A stretch of 64,000 nt of DNA from NCBI GenBank assembly GCA_014925825.1, contig JACGCK010000001.1, positions 496,001 to 560,000 on the forward strand. Direction: 5' to 3'. A program made the position numbers and the translations under genes. Each line of letters opens with the position of its first letter. The first letter of the stretch is position 1. The stretch comes from Pholiota molesta (lineage: Eukaryota > Basidiomycota > Agaricomycetes > Agaricales > Strophariaceae). Under the pieces are notes generated by a model. The model saw nothing but the letters and a program-made list of their open reading frames with translations. It did not search any database and was not told the DNA's origin. Below are positions 42,564-52,900 of the stretch, one piece after another.

Positions 42564-42972
42564 ATGCCAGAGCCCGGCCCCGAATACTTCGAAGCTCGTC
42601 GCAGACTTTGGCTTACTCCGAGGCTGAATGCGGATACTTTATCGTCTCGTTTGGCTCTCAACAGGCAAAAGATAGAGGGCCTACTCAGTAGTGAAGACAA
42701 GCTATATAGCGCTCAGGCTTGGAGAGCGATATCATCTGGCCAGAGGATGAAACGAAGCCTCCCATTGCCTGTACTTGTGTGTTTACGCCTCATTACTCTA
42801 AAATGTCTTATGTTCTAATCAGCCTCATCCCTAGATAAAGATTATACATGCCGCCTGGCTGCGAGATAAAACATGGCCTATCGGCGTAGTGGTTCCTGAC
42901 TCCGATGAAGAGCAAGCAGCAAATCAGCATAATGCAGCAGCTGGCTTCAATCTAGCAGGACCCTCTAGATAA
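42564..42972 (+). CDS. Small protein resembling the Gag1-like clamp domain (DUF4050)
   Basis: Two exons (42564-42776, 42835-42972), 116 residues, frame intact, starting MPEPGPEYFEARRRLWLTP. The pattern of a basic-aromatic start (RRRLWLTP), a middle Lys-Tyr helix and a final PLPVLIKIIHAAWLRDKTWP block recalls the fungal Gag1 clamp domain, which helps restrain TORC1 in fission yeast. I make this assignment from pattern memory only; if wrong, it is an uncharacterised conserved small protein. Confidence 0.55.
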
Positions 42973-43357
42973 ATGGCATTTTGAATGTAAAAGAATATAA
43001 TGTAATGTTTTGTGGCCTTGTAGATGTCAAATTCATATTCATAAACTCAAGCAAGGTCCTAACAACCATTGGAATTCGTCTGATCACCAACCATCGCGTT
43101 CGTCATGCCCACTGTTCCCAAGTAATACGTAGATCCCACCTGCCGCCACTACTTTTTCGATCCGTAGACGATGATTGACAAGCAAGATAATGCGATAACC
43201 AGAACTGTACAACGGGTGGTTACGAGTGCGTAAGCCTCATACGCCGCGAGTCATGCGACCACCCAGATTAAATAGGGCAGTATTGCTGAGGTAGAACAGG
43301 ATCCACGGAAAGGGATCCTTTCAAATAAGATCTGTATCGAAGTATGGGAAGCGAATC
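42973..43357. other. Convergent 3' region before LSM3
   Basis: 385 bases between converging genes; no further feature is seen. Confidence 0.55.
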
Positions 43358-43822
43358 CTATGTTCGCGCAGGGGGAGAAACCTTCATCACAATAAAACTT
43401 GTTAAAAGATGAATAGCACAATCTGATAATTTGCATACTAGAATGACACCATCTCCTCGCACGAACAACATTTCCATCTTCCTTTTTGCGACCTATCCAA
43501 GTTATCAATCAGCGAATTGAGAAATGTTAGAAGGAATTGCAAGCCGGCGTACGTTGATGACTCCTCGCCCATTGGTTGCACCCTCAGGATCGACAAGCAT
43601 TATTGTCTCTTCCACATCACTCATAATCAAGTTCATATGTCCATCGTATGCCTGAAAAATAAGATGTGAGTACGCGTCCTATGATCCACTTAACTAATGG
43701 ATCCATACGTGAAGTATGCCAGTCAACTCTCTATCGCCCCGTAATTTCACAAATACGCGTTCGCTCAGTGAAAGTCTGATTAAATCAAATGGTTCTTGTA
43801 TTCCAGTTACTGAAGCGTCCAT
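43358..43822 (-). CDS. LSM3: LSM3, Sm-like protein
   Basis: Subunit of the LSm2-8 ring (U6 snRNA 3' end, nuclear splicing) and the LSm1-7 ring (cytoplasmic mRNA decapping). Four small exons (43822-43709, 43651-43553, 43492-43439, 43381-43358) give 96 residues, intact. Sm1 motif: [21 protein letters not shown] and [16 protein letters not shown], with the RNA-binding Asp/Met-Asn triad DGHMN. Sm2 motif: [11 protein letters not shown] with Arg-Gly. End VSPPART. The last intron sits inside the Sm2 strand and would otherwise add about 20 spurious residues. It shares a 151-bp upstream region with U1-C. Confidence 0.96.
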
Positions 43823-43973
43823 GGTAGGTATAGGAAGGAAACGAGAATGAACTGGCAGTGGAAGGGGCGAGTTTCGCGATCGAGTTCACGTGCCTGATTT
43901 TTGAAACTCCGATCACTGCAATTCTGACTTGGGTCAGCTCGAAGGACAGCACCCAACGTTCATCCTAACCATC
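43823..43973. promoter_or_regulatory. Shared divergent promoter of LSM3 and U1-C
   Basis: 151 bases between the two start codons. Contains a palindromic E-box CACGTG at 43887-43892, close to the middle. No TATA box is seen. Bidirectional use is inferred from geometry. Confidence 0.5.
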
Positions 43974-44896
43974 ATGCCGGTAAGTCCTCCTTGCACTTTC
44001 AACCACGATTCCTGGTACTAACGAACTACATTACCGTAGAAACACTATTGCGATTACTGTGATGTCTTTCTCACTCACGACTCAACATCAGGTGAGTAGA
44101 TTTGTCGTCGTCTCAAAAGTCCATATTTATCTGACTCTTTGCACAGTACGAAAAGCTCACAATAGTGGCAGGAATCACCTTTCTAATGTCCGGGACTACT
44201 ATGCATGTAAGCACATTTGTCAATTCTTGCCCTATTCTGTCGTCTAATCAGTCTCGTGCAGCCCTAGGACATGACAAGGCTCAGAACATCATCGACCAAA
44301 TTACATCGGCCTATGAGAGCGGTGGGCCTCCCCCAGGAGGCTTTGGTTTCGGGCCTCAACATCTTGGAGGTCCTCCGCCCGGATTTGGTGCACCTCCAAT
44401 GGGATATGGAGGACAGCCAATGCCTCCTCCAGGCTTCGGTGGTCGTAAGTATACCCTTTCACTCGCATGTCAGAATACCTTTCTGACTTCATTCTTTACA
44501 TAGCTCGACCCCCCTTCCCCCTGGTCAAGGATTTCCGCCGATGATGCCGCCTGGTGCACCTCCATTCCCACCCAATAATATGCCTCCAGGGATGGGTGGA
44601 CCTCCTGCTGGGTTCGGTACGTCTTCTCGTTATATCTATCGGACCGTCCAACCAACCTCTCGTTCAGGTGCCCCTCCCTTCCCACCTAATGGTCCACCTG
44701 GTGGCATGTCGGGTCCTCCATTCCCGCCCCCGGGACCTAACAATCCCCAGGCCAACTTTACCCCGCCTCCAGGAATGAATTTCGGTGGACCTTCTCCCCA
44801 CAAAACGCGAGTTCGGCTCCTCCGAACAGCAACCCATCGCAACCTGTTCCTCCCACTATTCACCCCGATCGACTGCGCATGATGGGTGGAAGGTGA
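43974..44896 (+). CDS. U1 small nuclear ribonucleoprotein C (U1-C/YHC1)
   Basis: U1 snRNP subunit that stabilises U1 pairing with 5' splice sites. Exon 1 is only two codons (MP); exons 2-3 code the U1-type C2H2 finger [18 protein letters not shown] and [19 protein letters not shown]. The remainder is a Pro/Gly/Met-rich tail of tandem PPGFG/PPFPP units typical of U1-C, ending [15 protein letters not shown] at 44896. One C appears missing in the CCCC run at about 44798-44802; with it the frame continues to the conserved end. Without it the protein would end prematurely with unrelated residues. Confidence 0.94.
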
Positions 44897-45157
44897 GATA
44901 GCTATGTTATACCTTTCATGACTTGTTCTAGTTTCTGCGAGTATGTACGAGTAATAAATGCATCAATCATGTTGTTTTACGGATATGTAGCGAAGGCACT
45001 GAGGACCAGGCTGAGAGTATTTGCCATCAGCCGCGCACGAACGTGCGTGTCTAGGTTGGTTTAGTGAATTTCCTTTTGTGGGTCTAGTTCTGCATTCTAA
45101 ATATATAGTCCGCACAAGTTGGGTCCTAGAGTTCACTGCTTTCTCTTGGCCCGCACA

Positions 45158-45765
45158 ATGTCTACCCAGCCCCTTCTCCAGCGCACCGCACAAAAGCGCA
45201 TCGCTCTGCCCGTTCGCGTAGAACCTAAAGTCTCTTTCGCCAACGAGCGCACCTTCCTCTCATGGCTGCACTTCACCGTCGTCCTTGGTGGTCTCGCGGT
45301 GGGTTTGCTGAATTTTGGAGATAAGGTGCGCACACGACGTCAGCGGAGGGTGGGGCATTTTGTTCACGATGCTTGCCTTTGCGTGTAGGTCGGCAAAATC
45401 AGTGCCGCCATGTTTTCTTTTGTTGGTGAGTCGCTTCCAGCGCTACCCTCACCAAGTATGACCTACATGACGACTTCTGTCTAGCCATGGCTATCATGGT
45501 CTACGCACTGTATACATATCACTGGCGCGCGGCGTCAATACGTCGTGGTGGACGGGGGCCCTACGACGATAGGGTTGGTCCGGTGAGTTCATGCGTCGAT
45601 GTCGTTACATGTGCTGTCTCTAACCCTTTCCCTCTGAAACAGACCGTGTTGTGCGCGGCTCTCCTGAGTGAGCTCGATTATTCACTTTGCTTTCAACTCC
45701 TGACCGAATATTGTTCTTCAGTCGCTGTTATTATCAACTTCATTCTTCGCTTTACCCAAACATAA
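45158..45765 (+). CDS. VTC1: Vacuolar transporter chaperone 1 (VTC1)
   Basis: Membrane subunit of the VTC complex, which makes polyphosphate and moves it into the vacuole. Five exons (45158-45325, 45389-45425, 45485-45582, 45643-45667, 45722-45765), 123 residues, intact. Conserved blocks: [40 protein letters not shown] (first membrane helix, with the conserved Arg/Glu before it), a second helix [14 protein letters not shown], the GPYDDRVGP loop, and a third helix VIINFILRF. No SPX domain, as expected for VTC1. Confidence 0.95.
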
Positions 45766-46179
45766 GATTCGTCCGCCGCGGCGAACCCGCGAACTCGTAT
45801 GTACATGATCCGCCACACCTCGGGACGCTCTTGCGATAGCCCCCTACCCTACGGTTCTTATAACCCTGCATCTTGCAACCAATTTATCGACCGCATTATC
45901 ATATTTATAGATGGAACCTACGTGATCTACCTCTTGAACATGTATTGTATATACTCATAGGAAAGACATATACATCATGTCGCGTCATTATGCTCCTTCC
46001 TACTCCATCAACTACGTTTCTGTCGCTTTGGGCCAGCTCTGGTGGAGGAAGTGTCTACTGACGAAACGGATACAGAGCGGCGTGGCTGCGGATGGGTAAA
46101 AATCGTTAGAAACTAGAAGGCTGGGTCAAACTAGATCCGGTACTCACATGCTTTCTGCTTCTTGCACTTCTTGTACTCA
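45766..46179. other. Convergent 3' region between VTC1 and SWC4
   Basis: About 410 bases of 3' flanks. A short frame DEYKKCKKQKA just after the SWC4 stop (46140-46175) may be the true SWC4 end if another base is missing. Confidence 0.45.
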
Positions 46180-47953
46180 TCACGCTCTGTGCTCGTCCAT
46201 CCTCGCCCTCAGTTTCACCTTCGCCATCTGCTCCATGTTGTGCGTCATCGACTTCATACCTTCGCCGCCTTCCGTCTTAGTCTCACCCTCTGCTGATTGA
46301 CTTTGCTCTCGCATGGCAAGGCGATTCTTGAGGACGCCAATGTCGTAGTCAACTTTGTCCGCGACGCGCTTGGTTTCGACGAGTGCAGTCGTTGCCTCTA
46401 GCAGACCTTCCAGTGATGCGGTCGTCTCTCGCGTTGGCATGACAAGGCGGGTTAACGAGATTCCCAATTCCGCCAGAGCTTGCGTAATTTTAGGTGCGAT
46501 TGCGGGTTTAGGTGTTGGGAGTTTGTATGAGCGAAGGTAGGCAGGCTGATGCGCTGCTTTCGTGGCAGCCCCTGTAGAGGGCGTTTCGGTACGCACAATA
46601 CAATGCTGGCATCTATGGCAAATGAGAACGAATTTAACATGGATGATAAAACAGAGGAAGGGATAGTCAAACCGAAAGCAGCACTCTTTGCAGTGTTTGG
46701 TCGTTTCATTGCTGGTGTACAACCGCAGAAGGCGTCGAAGGAGTCTCAACATCCATGGCCGGTTGTGTGCCCTTCTTTGTGGTCTTCTTTCTGCTAGTGC
46801 CAGCACTGCTTATACCAGCACCAACACCATCCGCCAACACACCCAAGGGTCCTCCATCGTCCTCCACAACATCCGGCAGTCCAGAGTCGATGCCAGCAAG
46901 TATTCGAAGGAGGTTTTCTCTGTCTCTCTTGAACTTGCGTTCGGTATGTTCCAGGCGCTTGACTTCCACGTAAGAGCTTCTTCCTCTGCAATTTGATCTG
47001 GTGTACGGTTCTCGAGGCTGAGGATGTACTTTTTCTTGTCAATTCACGATCTAAGAAGGAATTAATGGATGTTAGTTGATGAACAAACAAGAATGTAACT
47101 TACCTTTGTCGAACTGGAAACTGGAGATTAATTGCGCTTTGCTGGCTTCGTCTCCCGCCCAAGGTCGGTTCGCACTAATTTCTACATACGCTGTAATACC
47201 GATCTTTAAGGTCCTACAAAATGTATGTCAGAGAGCAGATTTAAGATTATCCACATAATCTCACCTCAAGCGAACGAGTTGGCCCCCCTGCATATTCGTA
47301 TCTGTCATATATGATGTACCACCGTGAATCGAACTCTTGCACAACTCTGAAGAGATAATCTGTTTCTTCTTTTGTCCATTCACTATCTGTAACTAGATGT
47401 GAGCCACGTTCTAAGTCACAGGTAGACAGTACCCTGACCTTCCAAAAAGCGAGTGTATTCATCTTGTGAATAGTTATATTGCGTTGACTGAATGTTGTAT
47501 TTCGCGAAGCGGTATTCTGATGATGACATTTAACACTTCATATAACGATAGAGTTGATAGAGAGAACATACCAGCGTTGGGGTCCTCGGATGCTTTCTCC
47601 CAATGTCGAAGCTCGAGACCGTCTTGTCGCGCAGGATTCTTGAATGTTCGTAATTCCCTGCAAGAAGCAAGAAACATCATGAGCTCAGAACGCCGGAGTA
47701 TACAAAGCCAGTTCCAACCATTTTGTTCTTGGAGCTGTGCCACCAAAAGTAGGTTTTGTTTTAGGCGCGGTTTGGCTAGCTGAGCAGCAAGGGAAGGGGC
47801 AGATGGTCCAATAAGGGAGTAAAGTTCGCGTGAAATGCCTTCGGGCTTTCTTGGGTTTGCCTGTGTGGCCTTCTTGGGTTGGGAAGGTCCCGCTACTGCG
47901 TTACTTTCTGGTATAGAGAGCGCACTGCGAATGTCGGCGGCTGAGGCAGCCAT
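46180..47953 (-). CDS. SWC4: SWR1-complex protein 4 / DMAP1 homologue
   Basis: Shared subunit of the SWR1 (H2A.Z deposition) and NuA4 (histone acetylation) complexes. Starts MAASAADIRSALSIPESNAV at 47953. Conserved blocks: GISRELYSLIGPSAPSLAAQ, GLELRHWEKASEDPNA, the SANT/Myb-like region WTKEETDYLFRVVQEFDSRW with YIIYDRYEYAG, DRELTRKKYILSLENRTPDQ and EVKRLEHTERKFKRDRENLL, followed by the DMAP1 region HCIVRTETPSTGAATKAAHQ, APKITQALAELGISLTRLVM and ETKRVADKVDYDI. It has at least six short introns. One base is missing near 46713 (HQQ stops; KRPNTAKSAAF continues), probably in an A run. Confidence 0.92.
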
Positions 47954-48304
47954 GATAGTTCTGGAAGAAAGGTGTAGTCACGTGGCGACTGATGGGGGAT
48001 CACAACTAAACGCCGACGGGCGGAGCGCCCGTGCCGCGCTCTACATAGTCTCTCACTGTTACCCCACAACCTGAGAGTTAACCGTAACGGGGATGATGGC
48101 CCGGACACACCTTTCGTCTTATCTACCTTACATGGCGCCGAACTCAAATATGCTGCGCAGTCACATGAATTCAGATAGTTATCAGCATACTTATACGTGG
48201 AATCCAGCTCTCTCACGTCCTCCCAGAGCTTCTCCCTGTAGACGCTCACCCATAGGCGACTTCTTGTTCGACTTGAACCGTTTCAAACACTTGGCGGCCT
48301 AGCT
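47954..48304. promoter_or_regulatory. Divergent promoter region between SWC4 and the AAA ATPase gene
   Basis: 350 bases between two start codons on opposite strands. Nothing specific is recognised inside. Confidence 0.45.
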
Positions 48305-50640
48305 ATGACATCTACGCTAGGCAAAAGCGATATGGAGGACTTCGTGAATATTTGGACCGACGCAGATGGAGAGAGATCTGCTAACACCAAGACAGGTTTC
48401 TACGATCAATGGGTGGAGCATTGTTAGTGTCGCCCTCAGTTCCCACCTCTCTTGACACTTACCATGCCATCTTTCAGCTTCTGCAACACAAGCTATCCCA
48501 CCGATAATTGGGTATGATCTACCTCCCACAGCTTACGCAGCCCTTAATTCACGAGGCCCTTGTCAGTGCTGATGCTTTGCGCAAGCTCTACCCAAAACAT
48601 TCTTTGGTTATGACGAATGGATATGGGTTCAATATCCTCGCATTTCCTGCTGCTTCTGTGACACCACTGGAAAATGCTCCATTGATCACAAACCTCTTCT
48701 TTGTGCCTCTTTCTCGCAACACAGGAATCCCTGGACTCCTTACCGATCAAGTTGAGTTTGGGGCCTTCAAGCTCAACTGGAACGTGAGTTGTTACGTATA
48801 TATTGTGGTCTTATCGATGTACTAAAGGCGGTCGCTTTAGCAATTTGAGTATATCGTGGTTGCAATCCAGGTTACTCTCCTCCATTGTGGTCCATTTTCA
48901 CATTTGATACTAACTCAGTCAAATTAACAGTATCCTCAAGGGTTTGGTACTATGAACCAATTTTTTATCCTTCATGAAGGTGAAAAAGCTTTCATTATAA
49001 GCGTGTGTGTTTTCAGAAATGCTTACGATATGTGCAGGTCCTGAAGAAGTTTCGCGCCTGTACCTCCTCGCTGCTGGTGCATGGTCCAATTCCTTGCATG
49101 ACGAAATTTGGGTTTTCAATCAAGGGTTTTGGCGCAAAGATCGTGCCCTTTGGCTAGAAGTACAGAAAGCGGACTGGAAAGATGTCATTCTCAAGGATGA
49201 GTTCAAGAAGGCAATCCAAAAGGATGTGTATGGATTCTTTGCTTCCGAAGCTGTCTACAAGGAGCTCGCTATCCCCTGGAAGGTATGTCATCTCCGCTTT
49301 GATCATAAGTAACCTGCTCATTCAGTCTAAAGCGTGGCTTGATTATGTATGGCCCACCAGGTATACCTCGTGTTTGCTTATTCGTCGTATAGAGTATTAA
49401 TTCAAGCTTGAATAGGAAACGGGAAGACAATTAGTTTGAAGACTATCATGAAAACCTGTGGGGAGAAGGGCTTTGCCCCTTTGTATGTGAAATCTTTCCA
49501 AAGTAAGTTTATCAGTTTATGACTGCTCGTTGCTTTACTTAGTGCCATACGCAGGTTACAAAGGAGAAGAAGGCGCGATGGCAGATGTATTCGATAAAGC
49601 TCGCCAGCTGTCTCCTTGCGTTGTAATTCTTGAAGATCTTGACAGTCTCATCAACGACCGTAACCGCTCGTTCTTCTTGAATCAGATGGACGGTTTGGAA
49701 GGAAACGACGGTCTTCTTGTCATTGGTACTACCAACCACTTCGACAGGTTGGATCCAGGTCTCAGCACCAGACCAAGTAGGTTTGATAGGAAATAGTAAG
49801 CTTCTTTATCCCTGAATTGCTTCGCCGGCTTACCTGGTATGTATCACCAGCAAATTTGACGACCCAGACGAGGAAGAACGCAAATTATATGTTCAATATT
49901 GGCAACAGAAGCTGGCACCTAACAAAGAGATCGACTTCCCCGACCGTCTTGTCAGCAAGGTTGCGCGTTTGACAGATAGATTCAGCTTTGCTTATCTTAA
50001 AGAAGCCTTGTAAGATCAGGTTCGCTCGGTGTGCTCCTTCACTAAAATGGCCGATATTTTTAGTGTTTCTTCATTGGTCACGCTCGCTGGCATCGAAGGC
50101 GACAAGCCTGCGTTCGAGAGTTTGTTGATTACGCAAATTGAGACCCTCAGAAAGCAGCTCGACAAAAACTTCAGCAATTCAAGACCATACTATGACCAGA
50201 ATACAATATCTTTGGACTTTGACACCCGTTACAGCTCTACGAAATTCCACCGCACTACCCCTTCTAGACCGCCACGTCCTGACTCATCTAAGGAATATGA
50301 TGTCCATGAAATGCTAGAAGCGCTATCCCAAGTTGGCCCCAGAACCGATCCTAGCCGTAACCGATTCCATCGAACCTCCGCAGATTCTGCATCTACTGGT
50401 CCGGAATCTCGTGACTTCCGGGACCTCCTCGATACGTTTTCTGGTGCACCCCCCGTGGACCCAGCCTCCCATCGCACATATACGACCGCTCCGTCTGGTC
50501 GTGGCAAACGTGCCAATTATGACAATCCTACTTCTCAGGACAACGGAAGACAGAGGATCCGCGAACTCATGGACAACATTTCTTCTAGTTCGGATAACAA
50601 CTTCCCAAGCCGACTGTATTCGCAGCCTTGGTTGAGTTGA
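48305..50640 (+). CDS. AAA-family ATPase (BCS1/AATP1-like fold, function unknown)
   Basis: Starts [20 protein letters not shown]. The N-terminal third has no named domain. Walker A is GPPGNGKT, split by an intron at 49362-49416, preceded by RGLIMY; Walker B is [12 protein letters not shown] near 49620-49655; sensor-1 is [13 protein letters not shown] near 49720-49750 and an Arg finger-like [12 protein letters not shown] follows. The C-terminal lid has [10 protein letters not shown] joined over an intron (about 50009-50065) to [10 protein letters not shown]. The last 150 residues are Ser/Pro-rich and disordered. It ends at 50640, or at 50759 (AGNLFPNLLWK) if one base is missing near 50620. Such ATPases are expanded in Agaricomycetes; substrate unknown. 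No BCS1 N-terminal domain is seen. Confidence 0.88.
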
Positions 50641-50926
50641 CTCCGTCCGCCTCTCAGTCGGATTGGAGTACCACCAACCCTTTCGCGAGTGCTGACAATT
50701 ATCGATCTCCATCTTCCAGCACTGCTGGAAATTTATTCCCCAACTTACTGTGGAAATGAATATACTGACTTGTTAGTTTTTTACCTCCAGATTGAATAAT
50801 CCCAGGCATGTGTGACCGGTTTCTTGTAAATCCTACGTATACCTCACAAATAACCAGAATTGTAAAGGCTCCCACTATTTATTGATACATGTGTTTAGGT
50901 ATGGTGTTTCTACAAAGGGAGATACA

Positions 50927-52840
50927 TCAATTGTACATTAGAATATGTATGTGCTGAGCACTACAAAATGTGTGATATATTATATATAACATCCCAACCT
51001 CAACTCCCTCGACGTGTTGGTTTGGGGCCCGTACACTTCGGCGCAATATTGGTTCCAATGGCTCTTCCTCTGTTTTGACTCGGCTATCTATCTGTAAAAC
51101 TGAGTTGGTATCTTCAAGATAAAAACCCTTGGCTTTCTTTGCAAGCCGAAGACCTTCAGAATGTAAGTGCTCCGTGCTATAATGGTGCGAAACCATCAAA
51201 CACAGAGCCTCTTGGATCGGGTCATCATTCACTTTCCAAGACTTGGTGTTGAGAACGTGGATGACTTGAGGTGTCAAGAGGTCAAGATAATGAGACGAAA
51301 CATTCAAAAGATCGATAATATGGCCGCAGACTTGGCAATGCCATGTGAAGTGCCCATTTGGAATACTGGGAGATTCGTAAAGAATGCGGGAAGTTGAGGG
51401 ATCTGGGATGAAATCGCCACTGAATCTGAATCCGAACTCTCAGCGGTTGTTGGTTCACTGAAGTCCGAGTCATACTGGAAGATTTGCGGGTTGGGTATAA
51501 CATCTGGAGATGATCTGCGTTCTGGAGATCGTTGCTTGCGCTGAGTGGAAAAACTTTAATGAAGGCAAATGAAATGAGATAGACGGGGAACACACCTGCC
51601 TAAGAGCACGTTTGTCCGTTCGCTTTTCCGTTCGTTGGCCAGCGTTCTTTAGCTGCTGGCTCCAAAAGGCTGCGTTTTGGCCATATCTAGCCAATTTTTT
51701 TGGGAGGTCATAAGTTACTGAGCTATCATCCAGCTGTTCTGAAAGGCCCCATTGAACATGATTTAGTTTGGCTTCAAGCGAGTCATATCGCGCCTGTTTG
51801 CAGAATGCAATCCACTGGGAATGTCGACGAGTTTAGTGTTGGGGCCATTACTAGCTATTTGATTGGCAAGTAACCAATCAGCGTGTTTAGCGAACCAGCC
51901 ACGAATTTCTGCCCGAGGGACGTGTCGTAGATGCCGAGGTTCGCTTTCTATCCTTGAGTCTAACTGAGGTCTAGCAATAATTCGCCGATCATGGTCCCGA
52001 GGACGAATTTCAGCAAAGTAGCGCCTTATCAGCCAGTCAATATTTCGGTCTTCCAGGTTGGTTTCATCGGGATCGGTTTCGATTAATTCTATGATTAAGG
52101 CCCTGAGACGAAAGCGCTCAAAAAGTTGCGGCTTCGTTCAAGAGTTGATACATGGAGAGATTTGACCCAATATGTCCGGTTTCTAACCGGGTAAACAAAA
52201 TAGTTAGAAAGTATTATTGTCGTTTACCAATAGGACCCACATATTTTCGCATTTAGAAAAGATCAGCAGTTTCTCAGGATCCTTATCAGCTATAAGTAAA
52301 GACATCAACACGAGTTTCCGTTCAAAATAATATAAACTTGCCGGTCAGGTAATGCGCTAGTAAATTTTTGGTGCATCCAACCATAACCTTTAGTCGCGAA
52401 CTCCCTTCGCCTTTCGACTGTCCATATAATTGTTGAATGCTCAACCTACTGTTTGCGTGTGATAAGTGAATTTTCTGGTCGTACTTCTTGAAAGCATGTT
52501 GAAGATATTGAAGCCCTGTCTCGGAAAGCCAGTCAAGATCTTGGATTTCCATGATGCCAAAGAAGGTGATATCATTTTGTTTATTTCCAAGAGGAGATGA
52601 CACAGGGGGATTGATAATGAACTCAGAGTCATCAAAGCTATATTATGGTCGCGGCTTCAGAGGAGTATTCCAAGCTGCCAGCTAGAAATGATATTACCCG
52701 ATTGGTTTCTTCTCCAAGTAGAGTCGCACCTCATTGAGTGGAATTTGGGTTCCAGATCTAGGTGGAGGAAATGATGATTTGAGTAGGATGTCCTCACGAT
52801 ATGGACCAAAGACATGAGATAGTAGATCAGCGACTGTCAT
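50927..52840 (-). CDS. Uncharacterised protein with possible C-terminal zinc motif
   Basis: Starts MTVADLLSHVFGPYREDILL at 52840. Several GT-AG exons can be joined: FDDSEFIINPPVSSP, WLSETGLQYLQHAFKKYDQK, LEDRNIDWLIRRYFAEIRPR with RHVPRAEIRGWFAKHADWLL, a basic stretch (RTEKRTDKRALRQ), an acidic Ser-rich patch (about 51470-51420) and an end with WHCQVCGHIIDLL and several His (HH near 51180). The CxxC and following His residues could bind zinc. I do not recognise the family. Exon boundaries in the middle (51600-52300) are uncertain. It starts only 60 bases from the divergent REB1-type gene. Confidence 0.55.
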
Positions 52841-52900
52841 TTTGGATTGGCGAATGTAGTAGATGCGCCGGAACAGCGGACTGGGAGGTTGAGATTAAAT

